Counted from the stretch's first letter, positions 1 through 6,086 are shown. The stretch: 6,864 nt of DNA from Bacteriovoracaceae bacterium UBA1018 (GCA_002291495.1 DBAE01000273.1:13870-20733); one strand, 5' to 3'. The notes: generated from the letters alone by a model not told the origin. A program made the numbers and translations.

Positions 1-69
1 TCGAACCCACACGCCCTTTCGGGCCCAGGATTTTAAGTCCTGTGCGTCTACCAATTTCGCCACCCAGGC
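1..69 (-). tRNA. tRNA-Leu(UAA), 3' end cut by the window edge
   Basis: Read on the minus strand, the sequence starts with acceptor strand GCCTGGG (69-63). A D arm with GCG/CGC stem and the GGTAGA loop motif follows. The anticodon arm is CAGGA-CTTAAAA-TCCTG, with anticodon TAA at 35-33. Next comes a long variable arm with a GCCC-GAAA-GGGC stem-loop, typical of class II tRNAs such as Leu and Ser, and then the 5' side of the T arm (GTGGG-TTCGA). The last 18 or so bases (3' T stem, acceptor 3' strand and any CCA) lie outside the window. The UAA anticodon with a class II variable arm identifies leucine. It lies 36 bases downstream of metF on the same strand. I see no convincing promoter or terminator between them. 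Confidence 0.94.
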
Positions 70-105
70 ACGAGTGTTCATCAGATGATGAGGTAGATTT
101 GAGCC

Positions 106-1056
106 TTAAGCTTTAACTCGTTTTTTTAATTCTGCCAATCGCTGAAGTGCGTGCGAAGCACCAAAAGTATCAGAAATCACATAAACGTGCATTCCCGGCG
201 CCCCGAGCTGTTTCAGGCGCTCAGTCAAATTTAAGAAAACTTCAATGCCGTGACTTATTGCATCAGGAGTGTCAACTTCTGGGAGTGAGTTCAAAATGGT
301 TGAAGGGATCTGCACTCGGAACTTTTTCATCATGCGCTCTGCCTGAGCTTTCGTTTTGAGGACTCGCGAGGCCGGAAGGATGGGAACACTTAATCCGTTC
401 TTCTCACACAGATCCAAAAAGCGGGCATAAGCTTCGGCATCAAAAAGCATGTCCGTGATCGCATACTCAGCACCTGCTTCGATTTTACGTCTGAAAAATT
501 CAATGCGTTCTTTCTCGTCTGGATGTTCAGGATAAACGGCTGCTCCAATACAAAAGTCTGTCGCCTCTTGAGGGGCATCGACTTTCATCCCAGAGCGCTC
601 TAAGTAGATGCCTTGGTTAAGGCGCTTAATCTGCTCAATCAGTTGATAAGCATAATTGTAACCGCCCTCACGAGCCTGCCAGTGAGGTTGTCCATCGGGT
701 GGATCCCCTCGGAGTGCTAAGATATTTCTAATCCCAAAATAGTGATGATCCATGAGCTGATTTTCGACTTCAGCGGCAATGAGATCTCGGCAAGTAAAGT
801 GAGCAATACAAGGCACGCCAAACTGTTCTTTCACAACTTGTGCGATCGGCAGACTGCCGCCGCGCAAGCTTCCTCCAGCACCTTTGGTGACGGATAGAAA
901 CTCGGCACCTGCTTCGATGAGGGTCTGCACTTGGTGCAAGACTTTCATTTGTTCAGCGCCATTTCTGGGGGGGATGATTTCAGCAGAGAGGGTAAATTTA
1001 CCCTCTTTAAATACTTCCGTGATCTTTTTGTCTGCTCGAAATGGAAACTTAGTCAC
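106..1056 (-). CDS. metF: 5,10-methylenetetrahydrofolate reductase
   Basis: This 316-residue cytoplasmic flavoenzyme reduces 5,10-methylene-THF to 5-methyl-THF, the methyl donor for methionine synthase. Family landmarks are in order: the SAEIIPPR segment near residues 24-31, with Glu26 at the place of the catalytic Glu; IAHFTCRD at 84-91; NILALRGDPP at 111-120, with Asp118 matching the flavin-side Asp of E. coli MetF; and GAAVYPEHPD at 171-180. The length fits a bacterial MetF of about 290-320 residues. The start is GTG at 1056, preceded by AAGGA seven bases upstream, and overlaps the stop of the upstream membrane methyltransferase gene by four bases (GTGA), so coupled translation is likely. 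One oddity: the motif usually reading ITQ..FD reads ITDMLFD, with Asp202 where E. coli has folate-contacting Gln183. The family call is secure. The effect of the substitution on substrate use is unknown. Confidence 0.95.
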   Translation of the reverse strand: MTKFPFRADKKITEVFKEGKFTLSAEIIPPRNGAEQMKVLHQVQTLIEAGAEFLSVTKGAGGSLRGGSLPIAQVVKEQFGVPCIAHFTCRDLIAAEVENQLMDHHYFGIRNILALRGDPPDGQPHWQAREGGYNYAYQLIEQIKRLNQGIYLERSGMKVDAPQEATDFCIGAAVYPEHPDEKERIEFFRRKIEAGAEYAITDMLFDAEAYARFLDLCEKNGLSVPILPASRVLKTKAQAERMMKKFRVQIPSTILNSLPEVDTPDAISHGIEVFLNLTERLKQLGAPGMHVYVISDTFGASHALQRLAELKKRVKA

Positions 1057-1856
1057 TTGTCAGTCCTTATGCCTTTTAGTCTTGGAAACAGTGCGGGTAC
1101 CCGTTTTTGATAATCTACGTATTTTTGCCCAAAGAGGGTAATTAATTTTGCCTCCTCGTGAGGGATCGCGAGCCAAAGGTAAACAATTTGAACTATGGCC
1201 ACAGTAAGGCGATCCAGGGTCATAAATGGCGTGAGTAGAAACGCCATGCATGTAAAAAAGTAGGTCGGATGTCTAAAGTGAGCGTACCATCCGGTCGTCA
1301 CAAGATCTTCGCTTCCGACCATTTTTTCGAGTTCATTGGGTCGTGAATAAACTTGCTTCAGACCCATAAAATGCCAGAGATCAAAACGCTTGATTTGCAT
1401 TAGAGCGAGAATCATCAAACACCAAAAGATCGAGAAGGAAAGGATCTGCGTGAGTCTGGGCGGAAGTCCCATTTCCCAGACGACGATCCCGGTATGCTGC
1501 CAAAGAGCCATGACACTCCAGAGACAAATTCCCGAGGCAATCATATAGGTCGCTCGAAGTGCTTGATTCGGAATCGCCCGACTTAGGAGCTTGTTGACCC
1601 CTGGAGCAGCAAGTACGCTATGGACTAAGCCAAAGCCGAGAAATAGGCCTGAATTCCAAATCACTTGACCCCATAGAGGCAAATCTAAATAGAGCCAGGG
1701 CCAGCCGGCCTCTTGAGGAATGAAGGGAAGGGCACAGTTTCGTTCGACCCAAGCAAAGAAAAGAAAAGAGGGGACGCAGCCCACGATCAAAATCGCAAAA
1801 ACGAGTAAGACCCGCACGAGCGGGGGCAAAAATTTATGACCGGCTGCTTTGGACAT
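1053..1856 (-). CDS. Membrane methyltransferase-like protein (NnrU/ICMT/MddA superfamily)
   Basis: This 267-residue integral membrane protein has about five or six hydrophobic segments, near residues 13-36, 62-84, 100-120, 135-155 and 198-232. The C-terminal half shows the isoprenylcysteine carboxyl methyltransferase/PEMT-type signature: R195-H196-P197 followed by a Tyr, the E234-E235 pair, then FGxxYxxYxxxVPxxxPR (242-259). This part forms the S-adenosylmethionine pocket in characterised members. The N-terminal HSVLA motif at 79-83 and the overall spacing recall NnrU and bacterial MddA (methanethiol S-methyltransferase, which makes dimethyl sulfide). A small-thiol or lipid-like acceptor is therefore plausible, but the substrate cannot be read from sequence. 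It is the first gene of a two-gene unit with metF, overlapping it by four bases, which ties it to one-carbon or sulfur metabolism. The ATG at 1856 has no clear Shine-Dalgarno sequence. An in-frame TAG lies a few codons upstream, so a longer start is excluded. Confidence 0.8.
   Translation of the reverse strand: MSKAAGHKFLPPLVRVLLVFAILIVGCVPSFLFFAWVERNCALPFIPQEAGWPWLYLDLPLWGQVIWNSGLFLGFGLVHSVLAAPGVNKLLSRAIPNQALRATYMIASGICLWSVMALWQHTGIVVWEMGLPPRLTQILSFSIFWCLMILALMQIKRFDLWHFMGLKQVYSRPNELEKMVGSEDLVTTGWYAHFRHPTYFFTCMAFLLTPFMTLDRLTVAIVQIVYLWLAIPHEEAKLITLFGQKYVDYQKRVPALFPRLKGIRTDK
1064..1068 (-). promoter_or_regulatory. Ribosome binding site of metF
   Basis: On the minus strand AAGGA lies seven bases before the GTG codon at 1056, inside the last codons of the upstream gene. 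This supports the GTG start and the GTGA stop/start overlap, and so translational coupling of the two genes. Confidence 0.7.
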
Positions 1857-1897
1857 AGCGGGTAGACAAGTATCCTATTTTTAGGGAGAACGGGACT
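1857..1897. promoter_or_regulatory. Divergent intergenic region between the membrane methyltransferase and hydrolase genes
   Basis: Only 41 bases separate two divergent start codons, so promoters for both genes must overlap here or extend into the coding regions. On the plus strand a weak candidate is TTGGAC (1849-1854) with TATCCT (1871-1876) 16 bases on; neither hexamer is close to consensus. On the minus strand there is no hexamer pair I would defend. A small dyad, CCTA-TTTT-TAGG, sits at 1874-1885 and could be an operator half or chance. The location is certain; the individual elements are not. Confidence 0.4.
1883..1888 (+). promoter_or_regulatory. Ribosome binding site of the alpha/beta hydrolase gene
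   Basis: AGGGAG lies nine bases upstream of the ATG at 1898 and supports that start codon. It is one of only two good Shine-Dalgarno sequences in this window. Confidence 0.65.
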
Positions 1898-2947
1898 ATG
1901 AAATCCGAGTTTACAGCTTTGGTGCTTAAGAAAATAAGCGATGCAGCACAAAATGGACCTTTGTCTGGCCCACTCAAACGCCCATTACTGACAGGTGTCC
2001 ATTGGGCTGCAAGACAGGCACTGACTCAGGCAGGATTTAAGTGGGAGCTGAGAAGAAGTGGTGAGCTACAGCTCGGACTTTGGAGAAAAACACTCCGAAA
2101 AATTCCTTCTTCCACGAGCAAAAAAGCGCAACCTAAGAGATTTGTCATGATCCCTGGTTTTGGCGATACGCCGATCTCCTGGCTTCCTGTGATGATCATG
2201 ATGAACCCGGTACTTCGATCCAAATTTGATGAAATCGTGATGTTTGATTTCCCGGGGTTTGGTGGCTTCCTGGCGGACAAAACTTGCTTCCCAACGATGG
2301 ATTTATTGCTCGAGCATGTTCAGGATTGTTTGGATACCCTTCAGCCGCATACCATCTTAGGCCACTCACTGGGGGGCTGGCTTGCTGCTTATTATGGCGC
2401 AAGCTGTGGAAGAGGAGAGCGTCCGCTTAAACTCAAAACCAATCCAAGAAAATACAGCGGTCCCGAACGATTGATCTTGGCGGATCCTTCAGGTGCATTT
2501 GGAGCTCCGGGGCGCCGGGAGATGTGGAAGGCTATTTTTGACGAAGCAATCGAGTATGGATTTGAGAAGTTTAGACCGCGCGTATTTTTGCGTGAGCCCT
2601 TCTGGTTCAGATTTGTTCTTCGCGAGTTTGGAAATTTTATGAGCCGCGAAGATGTCGTGGCATTTATGCGATCGATTCATGATGGTCACTTAGTCGAAGA
2701 TAAACTTTGCGACATCAAGGCTAAGATTTGGCTCCTTTGGGGAGATAAGGACATACTTTGTCCATTTGAGTGGGCACCCGCATGGCAAGCACGAATTCCT
2801 TCGGGCGCGCCAATCGTAGCGCTCAAAGACTGTGGTCATAGTCCACAAATTGAGCGACCCGCTGCGACCGCAGCCGCAATCTCGCATATGCTCTACGACA
2901 AGATTCCACATAAGCTTGGAACGTTTTGGTGGAAGGTTTCAGAATAA
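1898..2947 (+). CDS. Alpha/beta hydrolase family protein
   Basis: This 349-residue protein has an alpha/beta hydrolase fold. The oxyanion-side segment VMIPGFGDT lies at 83-91, and FDFPGFGG at 116-123 follows the usual strand-turn. The nucleophile elbow GHSLGGW puts catalytic Ser at 157. WGDKDILCP puts the acid at Asp285, and CGHSPQIERP puts His at 314, so the triad is complete and correctly ordered. A lid or cap region of roughly residues 200-265, rich in aromatic and basic residues, separates the Ser and Asp parts. The first 80 residues are basic and Ser/Lys-rich, without a clear signal peptide, so cytoplasmic location is likely. Relatives include esterases, lipases and C-C hydrolases; the substrate cannot be predicted. 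It is the only plus-strand gene here, divergent from the metF operon and convergent with tyrS, whose stop lies 16 bases away. Confidence 0.88.
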   Translation: MKSEFTALVLKKISDAAQNGPLSGPLKRPLLTGVHWAARQALTQAGFKWELRRSGELQLGLWRKTLRKIPSSTSKKAQPKRFVMIPGFGDTPISWLPVMIMMNPVLRSKFDEIVMFDFPGFGGFLADKTCFPTMDLLLEHVQDCLDTLQPHTILGHSLGGWLAAYYGASCGRGERPLKLKTNPRKYSGPERLILADPSGAFGAPGRREMWKAIFDEAIEYGFEKFRPRVFLREPFWFRFVLREFGNFMSREDVVAFMRSIHDGHLVEDKLCDIKAKIWLLWGDKDILCPFEWAPAWQARIPSGAPIVALKDCGHSPQIERPAATAAAISHMLYDKIPHKLGTFWWKVSE

Positions 2948-2963
2948 GTCGATCTCACAAAAG

Positions 2964-4277
2964 CTAAGGCTGATCAAAACTGACCAAGTGATAGGTCTTC
3001 TTTCCTTTTCGTAAGACCACCATCGACCCACTGATGAGATCAGAGGCTTTCACTACGGCCGCTGCATCTGAGATGCGCTCATTGTTGACGTAGATTCCGC
3101 CAGCGACGATATCTTTTCGAGCGGCACCTTTACTTTGGCAGAGTCCAGTTTCAGCAACAAGATCCACGAGAGCAATGCCTTCGCCAAGACTTGTACGAGA
3201 CTTCTGAAGGATGGGTGCACCTGAAAAAACTTGTTTCAAAGTCTGCGTATCGAGGTCTTTAATTTCTGAGCTAAAGAGTGCTTTTGTAGCCCCTTCTGCC
3301 CGTTTCAACTCTTCTTCACCATGAACGATGAGCGTGACTTCGCGAGCAAGAGCTTGCTGCGCTTCTCGCTTCTCGGGTTGATTTACAACGGCCTGAGCGA
3401 GGCGATCGATTTCAGCAGCAGGTAAAAAAGTAAAGTACTTGAGATAGTTCACGACGTCCGCATCTGCAGTCTGAATAAAGAACTGAAAGAGCTGATAAGG
3501 AGAGGTGCGATCAGAGCTCAGCCATACAGTACCGGTTTCAGATTTTCCAAATTTGGTTCCATCGGCTTTTGTGACAAGAGGATGGGTCATCCCAAAAACA
3601 GTGGCTTCGGCTTCGGAGTCTTGACCGACGCCAGTTTCCTCAAACTCTTTACGTCGAATGAGCTCAGTCCCTGCGGTGATATTGCCCCATTGGTCAGATC
3701 CACCGATTTGAAGTGTGCAGCCGTATTTTTTATAAAGATGATAAAAGTCGTAAGCCTGAAGGAGCATGTACGAAAACTCGGTGTAAGAAATTCCGTGTTC
3801 GCGGTCCTCAAGTCGCGCGCGCACGGACTCTTTGGCCATCATGTGATTGATCGTGAAGTGTTTGCCAATATCCCGCAAAAAATCGACAAAGTTAAATTCT
3901 CGAAACCATGCGGCGTTATTGACGACGGTGGCAGGATTTTTTCCACTGAGGTCTAAGAATCGTTGAATCACTTTTGTGATTCCTGCTTGGTTTTTTGCAA
4001 GCTGCTCAGGATTGAGTAAGGAACGCTCCTGCGATTTAAAACTTGGATCGCCGATCATTCCAGTTGCACCACCGACTAGAGCTACTACCTTATGTCCGGC
4101 TTGCTGAAAACGTCTCAAAGTGAGTAGAGGAAGCAGACTGCCGACATGAAGGCTGTCGGCGGTAGGATCAAATCCGCAGTAGAGAGTGAGAGGTCCTTCA
4201 CCAAGCTTTTTGGAAATGACTGGAGAGGTAACCTGCTTAACGAGTCCGCGGTATTCTAGATCCTGAAAAAGATTCAT
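2964..4277 (-). CDS. tyrS: Tyrosyl-tRNA synthetase
   Basis: This 437-residue class I aminoacyl-tRNA synthetase charges tRNA-Tyr in the cytoplasm. The Rossmann catalytic domain has YCGFDPTADSLHVG (33-46), where HVGS at 44-47 replaces the textbook HIGH. The tyrosine pocket segment GGSDQWGN lies at 192-199. KFGKS at 242-246 is the KMSKS loop of bacterial TyrRS. An S4 RNA-binding domain occupies about residues 365-430, with the typical SKGAARKDIVAGGIYVNN segment. The length slightly exceeds the roughly 420 of E. coli and Bacillus, partly because of an acidic insertion (about 211-226) between the tyrosine pocket and the KFGKS loop. The start MNLFQDLEYRGL matches the usual TyrRS N terminus, so the ATG at 4277 is right, yet it has no good Shine-Dalgarno sequence and lies inside a strong hairpin. 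It is convergent with the hydrolase gene. Confidence 0.97.
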   Translation of the reverse strand: MNLFQDLEYRGLVKQVTSPVISKKLGEGPLTLYCGFDPTADSLHVGSLLPLLTLRRFQQAGHKVVALVGGATGMIGDPSFKSQERSLLNPEQLAKNQAGITKVIQRFLDLSGKNPATVVNNAAWFREFNFVDFLRDIGKHFTINHMMAKESVRARLEDREHGISYTEFSYMLLQAYDFYHLYKKYGCTLQIGGSDQWGNITAGTELIRRKEFEETGVGQDSEAEATVFGMTHPLVTKADGTKFGKSETGTVWLSSDRTSPYQLFQFFIQTADADVVNYLKYFTFLPAAEIDRLAQAVVNQPEKREAQQALAREVTLIVHGEEELKRAEGATKALFSSEIKDLDTQTLKQVFSGAPILQKSRTSLGEGIALVDLVAETGLCQSKGAARKDIVAGGIYVNNERISDAAAVVKASDLISGSMVVLRKGKKTYHLVSFDQP

Positions 4278-4304
4278 GCGCCCAGCATACTAGGCGCATG
4301 AATC
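4266..4304 (-). terminator. Terminator-like hairpin spanning the tyrS start codon (possible attenuator)
   Basis: A perfect 12-bp inverted repeat pairs 4271-4282 with 4293-4304 (minus-strand arms GATTCATGCGCC and GGCGCATGAATC) around a 10-base loop. On the minus strand it is followed at once by five T residues (4270-4266). This is the form of a rho-independent terminator acting on transcripts from the upstream secreted-protein gene, which ends at 4341. The tyrS ATG (4277-4275) lies inside the 3' arm and the T run is codons 3 and 4 of tyrS. On the plus strand no T run follows, so it points one way. It may end the upstream transcript, control entry into tyrS, or hide the start codon from ribosomes. 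Confidence 0.7.
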
Positions 4305-4317
4305 CAGGAAAAGACAA
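4287..4317 (-). promoter_or_regulatory. Possible weak promoter for tyrS
   Basis: On the minus strand TTGTCT (4317-4312) and TAGTAT (4292-4287) each match four of six bases of the sigma-70 -35 and -10 hexamers, but the spacer is 19 bases, longer than ideal. The -10-like hexamer falls in the loop of the inverted repeat. Transcription would then begin about three bases before the tyrS ATG, giving a nearly leaderless mRNA that lacks the 5' arm of the hairpin. This is a weak match, offered as one way to reconcile a terminator with an active downstream gene. Confidence 0.25.
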
Positions 4318-4340
4318 AACAGAAGGAATAAGCTTAAGGT

Positions 4341-4988
4341 CTATTCAAAACAGGATACTCGAAATAGCCAGTTTGGTGTCTGATGTACCATAGCGAAATG
4401 GGACTTAAAGTACTCAGTTGTAAAGAGCTGACGCATTTGGTCTTTTGGACGGATGTCAAAGCTCACTTCGTAGCGGCCACCTTCATACTTGGAAACCGTG
4501 ATACCAACGGTCAACTGATCATCCATACCTTGAAAGGTTTTAGTAAAGGTTCCGGTTTGCATTGGCTTTCTCGTGTCAATCGCTTGCACTTTCGGAGCTG
4601 GTGCTGGGTTAGGCTGAGCCGGTTGAACGGGTTGAGCTGGCTGCGCAGCCGCGACTTGCTCCTGTTCTGCAATATCCGCGATTTCTTCGGCAGGAGATGC
4701 TGGTTCGGAGTTTTCAGAAGCTTCAATAGTTTCCGTGATGGACTCTTGGGTCACTTCGTTAGCAGTTTCAGCAATCCAAATTCTTTTATTGGATTCGACA
4801 GGCTCACGTGACGAGTTCGCTGGGATAGGCATCGTGTTTCCGGTGTCTTTGAGAACAAATTGGAAAGGAACCGGAAATGGAAATGCCTTTCCTTCGGAGA
4901 GTCGGGTTGTAGAAACTTTGCAGGTCATTGAGTCTGCAAAAGCGGAACTGGTACTGAAAATAGCTAAAGCGACGAGTAAGGTTTTCAT
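4341..4988 (-). CDS. Secreted protein of unknown function with a QP-rich linker
   Basis: I do not recognise this 215-residue protein. A Sec signal peptide is clear: MKTLL, a hydrophobic core, then a likely cleavage after AFA at residue 18, placing the protein in the periplasm or outside. The mature part has an N-terminal segment (19-72), a low-complexity acidic stretch rich in E, A, S and T (about 73-112), a QPx repeat with an Ala/Pro tail (116-132), and a C-terminal segment (about 138-215) with alternating polar and hydrophobic residues suggesting beta strands. The only two cysteines, Cys23 and Cys213, lie at opposite ends of the mature chain and could form a disulfide, perhaps making one beta domain split by a flexible insert. 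No lipobox is present. It lies between the MetE-like gene and tyrS, with gaps of 66 and 63 bases, and has no clear Shine-Dalgarno sequence at its ATG. Confidence 0.8.
   Translation of the reverse strand: MKTLLVALAIFSTSSAFADSMTCKVSTTRLSEGKAFPFPVPFQFVLKDTGNTMPIPANSSREPVESNKRIWIAETANEVTQESITETIEASENSEPASPAEEIADIAEQEQVAAAQPAQPVQPAQPNPAPAPKVQAIDTRKPMQTGTFTKTFQGMDDQLTVGITVSKYEGGRYEVSFDIRPKDQMRQLFTTEYFKSHFAMVHQTPNWLFRVSCFE
4608..4643 (-). repeat. Coding triplet repeat, four tandem QPx units
   Basis: Within the secreted-protein gene four successive nine-base units encode QPA-QPV-QPA-QPN (residues 116-127), followed by an Ala/Pro tail. The codons vary between units (CAG/CAA, CCA/CCC/CCG/CCT), so the repeat is conserved more at protein than DNA level. 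It probably forms an extended, flexible spacer. Confidence 0.7.
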
Positions 4989-4996
4989 AGCCGGCG

Positions 4997-5025
4997 GATA
5001 TAGCAGCGGTGCGTTATTTGGTAAA
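4997..5025 (-). promoter_or_regulatory. Candidate sigma-70-like promoter for the secreted-protein gene
   Basis: On the minus strand TTTACC (5025-5020) and TATATC (5002-4997) are separated by exactly 17 bases and each match four of six consensus bases. The expected transcription start, about seven bases past the -10 element, is near 4990, only two bases before the ATG at 4988. Together with the absence of a Shine-Dalgarno sequence this would give a leaderless mRNA. Another -10-like hexamer, TAAAAT (5047-5042), would give a leader of about 50 bases but lacks a -35 partner. Confidence 0.35.
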
Positions 5026-5054
5026 GGGAAATAATCGGGTAATTTTAGGAAACT

Positions 5055-6086
5055 CTAAGACAGAAGCCCTAAAACAGCCTCACTATTAGGAACGCTTTGA
5101 AGCGCGAGTCCACAGGCCGGGGTGATCAGCGACTCCTTTAAGATCAAGGCTTGCACATGGGGAGCGCCGGGGAGCTTTGAGATCACCAGGTCTTCGACGC
5201 GGTTGTAGGCCCCTTTTAGATTGAACTCTTCATAGTCTCGACTCTCGAGCTGAGTAGGAATGAGTCCCAAAGAAAACCTTCCTCCCTTCCCGACAAAGGT
5301 ACAAACTTCTTCAGGGTGATCTAAAATGCTCGAAAGCGATAAGTTCACATCAATGGAAAGGTAATCGAGGTCTAATTTGAAAAGAGAACTCCAATCCGTA
5401 TTGCTACAACAATGGAGGCCCACAAGGACCTTCTGCTTGCGCAAAGTTTGGATCACGATCTTCAGCTCCTGAAGCCCTAGGAGGTGTTTTGGATGAGCCG
5501 TGCTCAAACCAAAAAGTCCAGGTTCATCCAAAAATAAGAGTGGCTTCACCCCAATCGATTGAAGTCGCAAACTCATAGCCAGTGCACGAGCCAGAACTAA
5601 TCGAAAGATTTGCATATTGATCTTAGGTTCGAGATCTAAAAGTTCAGGTGCCTCCGCTTGTGTAGGCTTGTAGCGAAGTACCCATTGGCAAGTGAGCGGT
5701 CCCGCGATTTGAACTTTCGCGAGCTTGATCTTTCGCTCTCCTAACTCCCAGACAAAGGGTTGCCAAGAGCTTGAAGTGGGAGATGAAGGTTCGAAAGATT
5801 CAAAAGCTTTGATGTCATCCATTTTCGAGAAGGCTTGATGGAGACGATCGTCAAGCGTTCGTGCTCCTTTTAGCCAAGTATAAACATCAAGCTCGGCAGA
5901 TCCATCATCAGAAATCTGCAGTCCCGGTAATCCCTCAAGTGCCTGAGGGATCATGTACTCCCAGGGATTTCGGATCGGAATCTGTGGCAGAAATGGAATG
6001 CTCGTCTGAAAACTACAAGCAAGAGCCGCATCGACGTTATGATGGGGTAAGCTTCCAATCGCAGTCGTCTTATTGGCGATTGTCAT
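5055..6086 (-). CDS. MetE-like (UROD/MetE-fold) protein, possible folate-independent methionine synthase
   Basis: This 343-residue cytoplasmic protein resembles the C-terminal catalytic half of cobalamin-independent methionine synthase. The N terminus has TAIGSLPH (8-15), a common opening in short MetE-like proteins. DEP at 187-189 matches the conserved Asp-Glu-Pro of the substrate pocket. GLHCC at 223-227 gives a His-x-Cys pair like the MetE zinc ligands, and TPACGL at 322-327 gives the later Cys (325). The expected zinc-ligand Glu after the His-x-Cys pair seems replaced by Asp246 in LSIDV. The N-terminal barrel of full-length MetE (about 750 residues) is absent, as in core-MetE and Mes-type proteins that take methyl groups from corrinoid proteins. 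The ATG at 6086 follows GGGGAA by four bases and overlaps the 3' end of metH by 17 bases, so the two are translationally linked. Activity in homocysteine methylation is inferred, not shown; a UROD-family methyltransferase acting on another thiol is the alternative. Confidence 0.7.
   Translation of the reverse strand: MTIANKTTAIGSLPHHNVDAALACSFQTSIPFLPQIPIRNPWEYMIPQALEGLPGLQISDDGSAELDVYTWLKGARTLDDRLHQAFSKMDDIKAFESFEPSSPTSSSWQPFVWELGERKIKLAKVQIAGPLTCQWVLRYKPTQAEAPELLDLEPKINMQIFRLVLARALAMSLRLQSIGVKPLLFLDEPGLFGLSTAHPKHLLGLQELKIVIQTLRKQKVLVGLHCCSNTDWSSLFKLDLDYLSIDVNLSLSSILDHPEEVCTFVGKGGRFSLGLIPTQLESRDYEEFNLKGAYNRVEDLVISKLPGAPHVQALILKESLITPACGLALQSVPNSEAVLGLLS

Noticed and set aside
2971..2986. Short hairpin (TGATCA with TGACCA, 4-base loop) between the convergent hydrolase and tyrS genes, as a shared terminator.
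   Set aside because: It is only six pairs including a G-U, lies inside the tyrS coding region and has no T run on either strand.
3582..3956. Plus-strand open frame of 124 codons opposite tyrS, as an antisense gene.
   Set aside because: It lies wholly within a secure tyrS frame, has no ribosome binding site or recognisable domain, and is expected by chance opposite a conserved gene.
104..4338. The 10-mer AAGCTTAAGG occurs near the end of metF (minus strand, 113-104) and after the secreted-protein gene (plus strand, about 4329-4338), as a shared regulatory site.
   Set aside because: It is a single short, nearly palindromic match in opposite orientations at unrelated places, which fits chance.
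4383..4811. Plus-strand open frame of 142 codons opposite the secreted-protein gene.
   Set aside because: The protein is Arg/Trp/Phe/Ser-rich without a family match, and the minus-strand frame has a signal peptide and protein-like composition.
5042..5047. TAAAAT on the minus strand as the main -10 element of the secreted-protein gene.
   Set aside because: It matches five of six bases but has no -35 partner at 16-18 bases, and the resulting leader still lacks a Shine-Dalgarno sequence.
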